This document shows, piece by piece, positions 1 through 5,640 of a stretch of DNA of 6,576 nt. The notes below the pieces were generated by a model. The model ran no database searches. It was not told the origin of the DNA and saw only the letters and a list, made by a program, of their open reading frames with translations. The translations under genes and the position numbers were made by a program. The DNA is from Acidilobaceae archaeon (GTDB taxonomy: Archaea; Thermoproteota; Thermoprotei_A; Sulfolobales; Acidilobaceae): contig JALUDK010000013.1 of NCBI GenBank assembly GCA_027044005.1, positions 1 to 6,576 of the forward strand, given 5' to 3'. The stretch's first letter is position 1. Each line of letters starts with the position of its first letter.

Positions 1-1392
1 GGCGATGCAGATGCAATAATCCTGAGCGGGGGTCCCTCCTCGGTGTGGGAGTCGGATCACGATTCTATAGCACTGGAGGCCGTGGAGAGTGGTAAGCCTG
101 TCCTGGGCATATGCTACGGCCACCAGCTGCTCGCCAAGGTCCTGGGGGGAAGGGTGGGGCCTAGCCCTAGGCCGGAGTTCGGCTCCACCAGGGTCAGGGT
201 GCTGGATGACCGTGGCCTCCTCCAGGGGTTCCCTCGCGAGGTTGAGGTTTGGATGAGCCATAATGATGCTGTGCTTGAGGCCCCGCCTGGGGCCAGGGTT
301 CTAGCCACTAGTGAGGGTAGCCCTGTAGCAGCGTTCGAGTATAGGGGGAGGGTTTATGGTGTCCAGTGGCACCCTGAGGTGTCCCATAGCTGGGGTGGCA
401 TGCTCCTCCTGGATAACTTCCTCTCTATGGCTGGGGTTCCCAGGGATTGGAGGCCGGAGGACCTTGTAGGCAGCCTAGTCGAGTATATCAGGGAGGTTGT
501 AGGCGGCGGGATAGCAGTGGCTGCTGTGAGTGGGGGTGTTGACTCCACCGTCGCCGCCCTCCTGGCGAGGAGGGCTTTAGGCGATAGGCTCATCCCGGTC
601 TTCATAGACCATGGCCTTCACCCTGAGGGGGAGGTTGAGTGGGTATCCAGGGCCCTATCCAGGCTCGGGATAACGCCCCGTATAGTAGATGCCTCAGACC
701 GCTTCTTCTCCGAGCTCAGGGGTGTCGTTGACCCGGAGGAGAAGAGGAGGGTCATCGGCAGGGTTTATGGCGAGGTGCTTAGGGAGGAGGCCGAGAGGCT
801 GGGGGCCCAGTTCCTCGTTCAGGGCACCATATACCCCGATGTGATTGAGTCCGGCGCTAGGCCTGGAGCTGATACCATAAAGACTCACCATAACGTGGGC
901 GGCCTCCCCGAGAGGCTTGGCCTCACCTTGGTTGAGCCCTTGAGGTGGTTCTATAAGGATGAGGTGAGGAGGATCGGGAAAATGCTGGGCCTGTCCAGTG
1001 AGCTCGTGGAGAAGAAGCCCATACCAGGCCCTGGGCTGGCTGTTAGGGTTGAGGGCGAGGTTACCAGGGACAAGGTTAGGATAGCTAGGGCCGCTGACAG
1101 GATTGTCAGGGAGGAGATCGAGGGTACAGGTCTTCACCGTGGCCTCTGGCAGTACTTTGCAGTGCTGACGTCGTCTAGGGCGACTGGGGTTAAGGGGGAT
1201 AGGAGGGCCTATGGGTATGTGGTTGCGGTTAGGGTTGTCGAGAGTGTTGATGCGATGACTGCCAGGGCTTCTAGGCTGCCATGGGTGGTTCTGGAGAGGA
1301 TTGCATCCAGGATAACTGGGGAGATACCGGAGGTTACCAGGGTCGTGTATGATATAACAAGTAAGCCGCCAGCTACGATAGAGTGGGAGTAG
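1..1392 (+). CDS. guaA: GMP synthase (glutamine-hydrolysing), fused two-domain form, 5' truncated by window edge
   Basis: Makes GMP from XMP, ATP and glutamine, the last step of guanylate synthesis, in the cytosol. The reading frame is open from base 1 (GDADAIILSGGPSS is the usual N-terminal GATase strand), so the real start lies upstream. The GTG at 43 is internal. About 45-50 residues appear missing relative to a usual ~510. Numbering from the first codon seen: class I amidotransferase Cys38 in GICYGHQ, then His124 and Glu126 in QWHPE; ATP-pyrophosphatase P-loop SGGVDS at 177-182; QGTIYPDVIESG; the PIPGPGLAVR lid/dimer motif; and the canonical C-terminus KPPATIEWE. Many archaea split this enzyme into separate GATase and synthetase subunits, but here it is one chain. 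It ends in TAG at 1390-1392, only 5 nt from the stop of the convergent zinc-ribbon gene. Identification is very secure. Confidence 0.97.
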   Translation, partial: GDADAIILSGGPSSVWESDHDSIALEAVESGKPVLGICYGHQLLAKVLGGRVGPSPRPEFGSTRVRVLDDRGLLQGFPREVEVWMSHNDAVLEAPPGARVLATSEGSPVAAFEYRGRVYGVQWHPEVSHSWGGMLLLDNFLSMAGVPRDWRPEDLVGSLVEYIREVVGGGIAVAAVSGGVDSTVAALLARRALGDRLIPVFIDHGLHPEGEVEWVSRALSRLGITPRIVDASDRFFSELRGVVDPEEKRRVIGRVYGEVLREEAERLGAQFLVQGTIYPDVIESGARPGADTIKTHHNVGGLPERLGLTLVEPLRWFYKDEVRRIGKMLGLSSELVEKKPIPGPGLAVRVEGEVTRDKVRIARAADRIVREEIEGTGLHRGLWQYFAVLTSSRATGVKGDRRAYGYVVAVRVVESVDAMTARASRLPWVVLERIASRITGEIPEVTRVVYDITSKPPATIEWE

Positions 1393-1406
1393 CCGCCCTA
1401 CTCTAT
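1378..1406. terminator. Inverted repeat across two convergent stop codons; possible bidirectional terminator
   Basis: ATAGAGTGGG at 1378-1387 pairs with CCCTACTCTAT-region bases 1397-1406 (10 bp, one G-U) around a 9-nt loop. A competing hairpin pairs GAGTAG (1387-1392) with CTACTC (1398-1403). The structure covers the ends of both convergent genes. Part of the symmetry has a simple coding origin, because guaA ends ATA-GAG-TGG-GAG-TAG and the opposing gene ends ATA-GAG-TAG. No T-tract follows on either strand, so a terminator role is only a guess. Confidence 0.3.
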
Positions 1407-1673
1407 ATCGTCTAGGTCATTCAGGTCTATTTCTATTACCATGCCTGGCTCTCTCGGCCTCTCCTCCTCCGCCTCGCCTCCACCCGTCTTGATCTTCTGT
1501 ACAACCGCCCTCCAAGAGTAGCCGCAGCTGGGGCAGGTGAAGCTTCCCATTACCGTGACTGTTATCCTGCCGTACTTGTCTGGCATGGGAGAGACTAGCG
1601 TCCAGGTCTTGTTAGGCTCCTGCGCCCTGGCCCCGCAGCGGGGGCATACGAAGGGATCCTTCTTCCTAGGCAA
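1398..1673 (-). CDS. Small two-CxxC zinc-ribbon protein with acidic C-terminal tail, function unknown
   Basis: A 91-residue basic-to-acidic protein. Cys10/Cys13 (CPRC) and Cys47/Cys50 (CPSC) form a likely four-Cys zinc ribbon, with a beta-rich loop between them (TWTLVSPMPDKYGRITVTVM). After IKTGGG the tail (66-91) is rich in Glu and Asp. The fold resembles small archaeal transcription- or RNA-related zinc ribbons, but it lacks the conserved sequence of Elf1, TFS or Rpo12, so I assign no function. The start is TTG (1673-1671), supported by GAGGTGGAGG at 1678-1687. It overlaps the end of the upstream channel gene by 8 nt, which implies translational coupling and co-transcription with trkA and the MscS-like gene. 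The crowded ends on both sides support it as a real gene. Confidence 0.85.
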   Translation of the reverse strand: MPRKKDPFVCPRCGARAQEPNKTWTLVSPMPDKYGRITVTVMGSFTCPSCGYSWRAVVQKIKTGGGEAEEERPREPGMVIEIDLNDLDDIE

Positions 1674-2511
1674 CCGTCCTCCACCTCTGCTCGTAGCCCT
1701 CTGTGTGCTCCAGGGTTATTGTGTATGAGTACCCTAGCTCTTTTAAGGAGTTAGCCATGACTACGAGTATGTCTGATACCCTCGAGAGGTTGGGTCTTGG
1801 CCCTGAGACGGGGATCACTGCCTTGAATGTGACGCTGTCCATTGACACCTCGTCCACGTAGATCCTTGGTATGGCGCCGTGTATTGCTACCTCTGAGAGC
1901 CTCTCCTCTAGCACCTCCGCTATCTTTAGCCTTAGGTCCCCGACTATCGAGGGGTCCTCGAAGCCCCATATCCTCACTACCATCCTCATCTGCGAGACGT
2001 CTCTGAGGAGTAGCCTGCCCTGTCTGACTATCTCTAGGTTTGGGACCGCGTAGACGCCGTGGGGGGTCTCGAGTACAGTGTATAGCAGGTTTATGTCCCT
2101 CACCCTGCCCTGTGGGCCCCCGGGTAGGATTATGTAGTCTCCCCTGTTTACTATCCTCGAGAATAGTAGTATGTAGAAGCTGACTAGGCTGGCTATTATC
2201 TGCCAGCTGGAGGCAGCTACTATGAGTACCATTCCAGCGATCACGTATACGAGTACGTGTTCCCCGGTGATATAGTATGTTATGGCTAGGATGGCTACTA
2301 TGAAGACTGCCAGCTCGGTTACTCTATAGAGCTTCTCATAGTATATCCTGTCCAGCACCCTTATGTTGACTAGCCTGTGTAGTATCCTCTTGTATATCAT
2401 GAGGAAGAGTATTATTATTACTAGGGTTAGTATGGAGTTTATCACCGCTATTGGGATCTTTATGCCGAGTACCTCTAGGCTCCCCTCCGCCAGCTTGATG
2501 GCATCCACCAT
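1666..2511 (-). CDS. MscS-family mechanosensitive ion channel protein
   Basis: Probable small-conductance channel that releases solutes when membrane tension rises. From the ATG at 2511 it has 281 residues, close to E. coli MscS. Three hydrophobic segments are visible at about 21-40, 64-82 and 85-118 (the last is the pore-helix position), then the cytoplasmic beta domain with NRGDYIILPGGPQGRVRDI and LETPHGVYAVPNLEIV, which match the family's 'GDYV...G.V..I.LLYT.....G....PN' pattern, then an alpha/beta C-terminal domain. A GTG at 2520 would add three residues. The ATG is preferred because GGTG lies 6 nt before it, as for other genes here; GTG at 2508 is a further option. It lies 16 nt after the trkA stop and runs 8 nt into the zinc-ribbon gene. 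The pore helix looks bulkier than the Gly/Ala-rich helix of E. coli MscS, so gating may differ. Confidence 0.88.
   Translation of the reverse strand: MVDAIKLAEGSLEVLGIKIPIAVINSILTLVIIILFLMIYKRILHRLVNIRVLDRIYYEKLYRVTELAVFIVAILAITYYITGEHVLVYVIAGMVLIVAASSWQIIASLVSFYILLFSRIVNRGDYIILPGGPQGRVRDINLLYTVLETPHGVYAVPNLEIVRQGRLLLRDVSQMRMVVRIWGFEDPSIVGDLRLKIAEVLEERLSEVAIHGAIPRIYVDEVSMDSVTFKAVIPVSGPRPNLSRVSDILVVMANSLKELGYSYTITLEHTEGYEQRWRTVA
1678..1687 (-). promoter_or_regulatory. Ribosome-binding site deciding the TTG start of the zinc-ribbon gene
   Basis: GAGGTGGAGG on the minus strand ends 4 nt before TTG, and its GAGGTG core lies 8 nt before. It matches the complement of the archaeal 16S 3' end. It sits inside the last codons of the MscS-like gene, so initiation here probably depends on translation of that gene. 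Confidence 0.7.
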
Positions 2512-2527
2512 GCCCTCCACCCTTTTG

Positions 2528-3190
2528 CTAGAACAGGTTGCTGAACTCCCTGAGCGAGTCCCTGTGCACTAGGGCGATCACCGTGTGCCCCACGTCTAGA
2601 ACTGGGGCCGACTCGGGGTCTATCAGGTTTTCCCCGTCGTAAACTGCTAGTATCTTCACGCCCCGCGGGAACCTTTCATCCCTGACTAGGTCTCTGATCA
2701 TCTTGCCCCTGGCTATGCTTGTTGGCCTGACGGCCACCGAGACTAGGTGGAAGTCGCCGGTTAGCGTGGGTATTAGGTTAACCACCGTGTGCATCCCCTC
2801 TATCATAGAGTAGAACACGTTGGCCACGAGCTGGGGCTCCGGGACTACTCCCTTGACCCCTAGTATGTCTAGTATCCTCGATGTCTGTGGGTTCCTGATC
2901 CTTACGTATATGTTCTCGACATTGTAGAGCCTAGCTATAGCGGCCGTGAAGAGGTTGACCTCGTCCCTATCGGTCACAGCCACTATAACGTCGTAACTCT
3001 CTATGTCGAGCTCTTCATAGACCTCGGGGCTGGTTGCATCCTTGACTAGCGCCTCCGCGTCTACCATGGAGCCTACCTTCGTTATCTTGTCCTCATCCTT
3101 GTCTATTATCGTGACCGAGTGGCCAGCGTTGCTCAGCCTCTCTGCCAGCGTGCTACCCACAATGCCTGCCCCTATGATTAGTATCCTCAT
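2528..3190 (-). CDS. trkA: TrkA/KtrA-type RCK potassium-transport regulatory subunit
   Basis: A cytoplasmic nucleotide-binding subunit that gates K+ channels or transporters. Its 220 residues fit a single RCK unit (KtrA size, half of bacterial TrkA). The N-terminal Rossmann fold has GAGIVG (7-12) and Asp30 in the IIDKDED strand end, suggesting NAD(H) or another adenine nucleotide; DATSPEVYEE and VTDRDEVN are typical of RCK_N. An RCK_C (TrkA_C) domain follows from about 134 to 210. There are no membrane segments, so it must act on a partner. No TrkH/KtrB pore gene is in view; the next gene in the operon is an MscS-like channel. It starts at ATG with GAGGT 8 nt upstream (3199-3203). Its promoter probably uses the palindromic TATA at 3229-3236. 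The family is secure; the partner is unknown. Confidence 0.93.
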   Translation of the reverse strand: MRILIIGAGIVGSTLAERLSNAGHSVTIIDKDEDKITKVGSMVDAEALVKDATSPEVYEELDIESYDVIVAVTDRDEVNLFTAAIARLYNVENIYVRIRNPQTSRILDILGVKGVVPEPQLVANVFYSMIEGMHTVVNLIPTLTGDFHLVSVAVRPTSIARGKMIRDLVRDERFPRGVKILAVYDGENLIDPESAPVLDVGHTVIALVHRDSLREFSNLF

Positions 3191-3207
3191 GCCGCCGGAC
3201 CTCGGTT

Positions 3208-3231
3208 ATACCAGTCCAGCCGGGCTGGTAT
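3208..3231. repeat. 24-bp imperfect inverted repeat (operator-like dyad) in divergent promoter region
   Basis: ATACCAG (3208-3214) and CTGGTAT (3225-3231) are perfect 7-bp arms, with three further pairs inside, giving 20 of 24 bases in symmetry about 3219/3220. A second register, CCAGCC-g-GGCTGG (3216-3228), overlaps it. The dyad lies between the two divergent gene starts, touches the TATA element at 3229-3236 and would reach the predicted trkA transcription start near 3206. A bound dimeric regulator could therefore act on both genes. It is non-coding, so the symmetry is not explained by codons. Confidence 0.5.
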
Positions 3232-3236
3232 TAATA
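3229..3236. promoter_or_regulatory. Palindromic TATA element serving pepA (+) and probably trkA (-)
   Basis: TATTAATA is its own reverse complement and is the only AT-rich block in the 88-nt divergent gap. Using the usual archaeal ~26-nt spacing from the box centre, it predicts starts near 3258 (+), about 20 nt before the preferred pepA GTG, and near 3206 (-), about 16 nt before the trkA ATG. Both leaders would just include the visible ribosome-binding site. No strong BRE is evident on either side. This is inference from spacing only. Confidence 0.5.
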
Positions 3237-3265
3237 ATGGCTATCCGCCCCTACCATCCTATCCT

Positions 3266-3272
3266 GGGGGTG
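3266..3272 (+). promoter_or_regulatory. Ribosome-binding site deciding the pepA start
   Basis: GGGGGTG-type sequence with a GGTG core at 3269-3272, 6 nt before GTG 3279. The same core and spacing occur before the MscS-like and spt4 starts. It argues against the in-frame ATG at 3237, which lies on the predicted TATA box, upstream of the likely transcript start. Confidence 0.55.
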
Positions 3273-3278
3273 TTTGGA

Positions 3279-4778
3279 GTGGTGTTGTATACTAGGCCTC
3301 CAACCCTGGAGCGTGTTGAGGGTGATATACTCTCTCTCGGCTTCAAGTCGATAGTTGTACCCGTCTGGCAGGGCCCCGAGGGGCAGCCTGTCCTCGAGGA
3401 CTTGGCTGGGCAGGTTGATGAGAGTATAGGAGGCCCCCTGAGGAATGCTGTCGAGGCTGGCGGCTTCAAGGCTGGTGTGGGCGAGGTCTTCAAGGCCTAC
3501 CATGGCGGGTCTGAGATAGTGTTCGTGGGTCTTGGAAGCTCTGGTGCCGGGGATGGGGAGAGGCTGGAGAATGTTAGGAGGGCCGTAGGGAAGGCCTTCA
3601 AGGAGCTGGCGGAGTCCCGGGAGGAGGCTCTCCTCTGCACGGGGAACCTGGGCGGGGAGGAGGCGCTGGAGGCTGTTATAGCTGCTGCTCTGGGCTCTTA
3701 TAGGCTGGATGCGTTTAGGAGTAAGCCCCGGATGAAGATTAGGAGGATCGGTGTTCACGGCTTCCAGGGCGATATTGAGCTGGCTGGGGCTATAGTTGAG
3801 GGAGTCTACCTTGCACGGGATGTGGCTAATGCTCCCCCCAACCATCTAACCCCCTCCAGGCTTGCTGAGGCTGTTAGGGACCTATTCTCTAGGCTCCCTA
3901 ACGTTGATGTGGAGGTATTCAGCTACGATAGGCTCGTCAGGGAGGGCTTCGGCGGCATAGTGAACGTGGGTAAGGGTAGTAGTAGCAAGCCCAGGCTCAT
4001 CGTTATACGCTACACCGGCGGCGAGGGCGACCCCATAGCCCTAGTGGGCAAGACCGTCGTCTTTGACACAGGCGGGATAAACCTGAAGACCAGCCCCTGG
4101 ATAACCTCGATGAGGAGCGACAAGGCTGGCGGTGCCGCGGTCCTGGGAGCCTCATGGATACTAGCCAAGACAAAGTCCAAGACCAACTTCGTAGCGCTGC
4201 TCCCCGCGGTGATCAATGCTCCCAGCGGCGAGTCCTACCTGCCTAGCGACGTTATTAGAATGTGGGACGGCACCATGGTGGAGGTTGGCAACACTGATGC
4301 CGAGGGGAGGCTGATCATAGCTGATGCCATAGCATACGCTGCCAAGGAGGTTGGCGCCAGGGAGATCGTCGACCTGGCGACCCTGACTGGCGCCATGATG
4401 GTGGCGCTAGGCCCCCTAATCGCTGGCTACTTCACCCGTAACGATGAAGACGCCGCCAAGCTGGAGGAGGCTGCCAGGGCTACGGGAGACCGGGTATGGA
4501 GGATGCCCCTAGTCGACGAGTATAAGAAGCTCCTCAGCAAGTCCAGCCCGCTGGGTGACGTGGGGAACGTGTCCACTATCCGCTACGGCGGCGCTATAAC
4601 CGCGGCGCTGTTCCTAGAGAGGTTCACCCATGGAAAGCCCTGGATCCACCTCGACATAGCCGGGCCTGGTATAGGCACCGATGCAGGGCCGACGGCGCCC
4701 GAGTACTGGCCCGACGGGCTTGCACCAGGCTACGGGGCTCGCCTAGTCTACGAGTACGTTAAGAGGAAGTATGGATAG
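3279..4778 (+). CDS. pepA: Leucyl aminopeptidase, M17 family (cytosol aminopeptidase)
   Basis: A two-zinc exopeptidase that releases N-terminal residues from peptides in the cytosol, normally as a hexamer. From GTG 3279 it has 499 residues. The N-terminal domain runs to about 170, and the catalytic domain follows the NAPPNHLTP linker. All expected active-site residues are visible (E. coli PepA equivalents in brackets): Lys258 (K270), Asp263 (D275), catalytic Lys270 (K282), Asp281 (D293), then the NTDAEGRL signature with Asp340 (D352), Glu342 (E354) and Arg344 (R356). HLDIAG near the C-terminus is conserved, but the residues after it are longer than the bacterial DIAGTAW ending. Starts at 3237 (ATG, 513 aa), 3270 or 3282 are possible; 3279 fits the GGTG site and promoter. 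The frame stays open back to 3042 but there overlaps trkA and is not real. It is transcribed alone and divergently from trkA. Confidence 0.95.
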   Translation: MVLYTRPPTLERVEGDILSLGFKSIVVPVWQGPEGQPVLEDLAGQVDESIGGPLRNAVEAGGFKAGVGEVFKAYHGGSEIVFVGLGSSGAGDGERLENVRRAVGKAFKELAESREEALLCTGNLGGEEALEAVIAAALGSYRLDAFRSKPRMKIRRIGVHGFQGDIELAGAIVEGVYLARDVANAPPNHLTPSRLAEAVRDLFSRLPNVDVEVFSYDRLVREGFGGIVNVGKGSSSKPRLIVIRYTGGEGDPIALVGKTVVFDTGGINLKTSPWITSMRSDKAGGAAVLGASWILAKTKSKTNFVALLPAVINAPSGESYLPSDVIRMWDGTMVEVGNTDAEGRLIIADAIAYAAKEVGAREIVDLATLTGAMMVALGPLIAGYFTRNDEDAAKLEEAARATGDRVWRMPLVDEYKKLLSKSSPLGDVGNVSTIRYGGAITAALFLERFTHGKPWIHLDIAGPGIGTDAGPTAPEYWPDGLAPGYGARLVYEYVKRKYG

Positions 4779-4791
4779 CCGGGAGCCCCGG

Positions 4792-4799
4792 TATTTAAA
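4792..4799 (+). promoter_or_regulatory. TATA box of the rpo7-spt4-DUF359 operon
   Basis: TATTTAAA stands in the 72-nt gap after pepA and is a near-consensus archaeal TATA box. The expected start is near 4822, giving a leader of about 28 nt that contains the G-rich site before rpo7. It makes this operon independent of pepA. Confidence 0.65.
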
Positions 4800-4836
4800 G
4801 GGATTTATTCCCCACACCACCTCCCTAGCCTGCCCT

Positions 4837-4843
4837 GGGGGTT
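4837..4843 (+). promoter_or_regulatory. Probable ribosome-binding site of rpo7
   Basis: GGGGGTT ends 7 nt before TTG 4851. For the alternative in-frame TTG at 4842 this site would abut or overlap the start codon, which would not work. It therefore favours the shorter protein beginning M-Y-V-V-Y. Confidence 0.45.
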
Positions 4844-4850
4844 GCTGGTA

Positions 4851-5408
4851 TTGTACGTGGTCTACGAGGTAGAGGAGTGGGTCGGCGTGCCGCCATCCAG
4901 CATCAGCAAGGAGTCGCTGGAGGCTGAGATACTCAAGATCCTGAGGGAGAACCTTGAGGGCCAGGTAGACCCGGACCTCGGCGTTATAGTATCCGTGATC
5001 GAGGTCCAGATCACTGGCGACGGGGTGATCGTGCCCCTACCCGGTGACCCCAACATATACTTCCCAGTCAAGTACAAGGTTCTCAGCTTCGAGCCGGTGC
5101 TCCTGGAGGTTGTCAGGGGGGTTGTAAGGGAGGCCAGGGAGCAGGGCATATTCGTGGGCCTAGGCCCCCTGGACGGGTTCGTATTCAGGAACCAGATCAT
5201 GGATGAGCCTGTAGAGTACCTGCCAGACCGTAGAGGCTTCAGGGGCGAGGAGACTGGCAGGATAGTTGAGGTGGGTGATATAGTCAGGGCTAGGATAACG
5301 CAGATAAGCAGGGCCGCTAGGCGGGGCAGAATGCTGAGGATAGGCATGACTATGCGCCAACCATACCTGGGGAAGGAGGAGTGGCTGGAGGCCGAGGCGA
5401 CGCAGTGA
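4851..5408 (+). CDS. rpo7: DNA-directed RNA polymerase subunit Rpo7 (RpoE', stalk subunit)
   Basis: Forms the polymerase stalk with Rpo4 and contacts the emerging RNA; homologous to eukaryotic Rpb7. From TTG 4851 it has 185 residues, as usual for the family. The N-terminal tip/RNP-like domain covers about 1-80, and an S1/OB RNA-binding domain about 83-168, with GIFVGLGPLDGFV. The C-terminal LRIGMTMRQPYLGKEEW is a family signature. The archaeal N-terminus normally begins M-Y-x-L, which aligns with TTG 4851 rather than TTG 4842 (188 aa). The gene is followed by spt4, whose ribosome-binding site covers the rpo7 stop. It is the first gene of a unit that links RNA polymerase, elongation factor and CoA synthesis. 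Confidence 0.95.
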   Translation: MYVVYEVEEWVGVPPSSISKESLEAEILKILRENLEGQVDPDLGVIVSVIEVQITGDGVIVPLPGDPNIYFPVKYKVLSFEPVLLEVVRGVVREAREQGIFVGLGPLDGFVFRNQIMDEPVEYLPDRRGFRGEETGRIVEVGDIVRARITQISRAARRGRMLRIGMTMRQPYLGKEEWLEAEATQ

Positions 5409-5412
5409 GGTG
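5406..5412 (+). promoter_or_regulatory. Ribosome-binding site of spt4 built on the rpo7 stop codon
   Basis: TGAGGTG is an exact match to the complement of the archaeal 16S 3' end. Its first three bases are the rpo7 TGA stop. It lies 6 nt before ATG 5419, so the GTG at 5410 is part of the site and not the start. The arrangement suggests that ribosomes ending rpo7 restart on spt4. Confidence 0.75.
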
Positions 5413-5418
5413 GCTGGG

Positions 5419-5640
5419 ATGGCTGGGAAGCCTAGGTTGAAGGCGTGCAGGAACTGCGGTGCCCTGGTCCCTAGGGATGCCAGCGTGTGCCCCGTGTGCA
5501 AGTCGACAAGCTTCACTGAGGACTGGGAGGGAATGGTGATCATCATAAGCCCTGATTCTGTCCTTGCTAGCGAGCTCGAGATAGAGAAGCCGGGCATGTA
5601 CGCCATCAAGGTATCGGGTAGGATAGTGAAGAGGAAATGA
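5419..5640 (+). CDS. spt4: Transcription elongation factor Spt4 (RpoE'')
   Basis: Small zinc protein that binds the NGN domain of Spt5 and keeps the polymerase clamp closed, aiding processive elongation. From ATG 5419 it has 73 residues. The zinc ribbon uses Cys10/Cys13 (CRNC) and Cys24/Cys27 (CPVC), followed by TEDWEGMVIII and the C-terminal MYAIKVSGRIV strand, both typical of archaeal Spt4. A short KRK tail ends it. The GTG start at 5410 (76 aa) is less likely because it falls inside the ribosome-binding site. The last bases, ATGA, are shared with the start of the next gene. The partner gene spt5 is not in this window. Confidence 0.95.
   Translation: MAGKPRLKACRNCGALVPRDASVCPVCKSTSFTEDWEGMVIIISPDSVLASELEIEKPGMYAIKVSGRIVKRK

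Noticed and set aside
43..45. GTG 43 as the start of guaA
   Set aside because: The frame upstream to base 1 encodes the conserved IILSGGPSS strand, so the gene continues past the window edge.
694..1137. Open frame on the minus strand inside guaA
   Set aside because: A shadow of the high-GC guaA coding sequence; its translation is Pro/Leu-rich with no recognisable motif.
3042..3278. In-frame N-terminal extension of the aminopeptidase back to 3042 (or to ATG 3237)
   Set aside because: The extension to 3042 lies antisense within trkA and has no M17 similarity. ATG 3237 sits at the edge of the predicted TATA box and has no ribosome-binding site, whereas GTG 3279 has GGTG 6 nt before it.
3231..3845. 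204-codon minus-strand open frame over the start of pepA
   Set aside because: Overlaps a secure M17 coding region; no ribosome-binding site or motif, and the composition is that of an antisense frame.
4779..4812. Possible pepA terminator hairpins (CCGGG/CCCGG and GGGA/TCCC)
   Set aside because: Stems of only 4-5 bp with no clear T-tract; the region is better explained as the rpo7 promoter.
5160..5609. Minus-strand open frame across rpo7 and spt4
   Set aside because: Lies wholly opposite two conserved genes and shows no family features.
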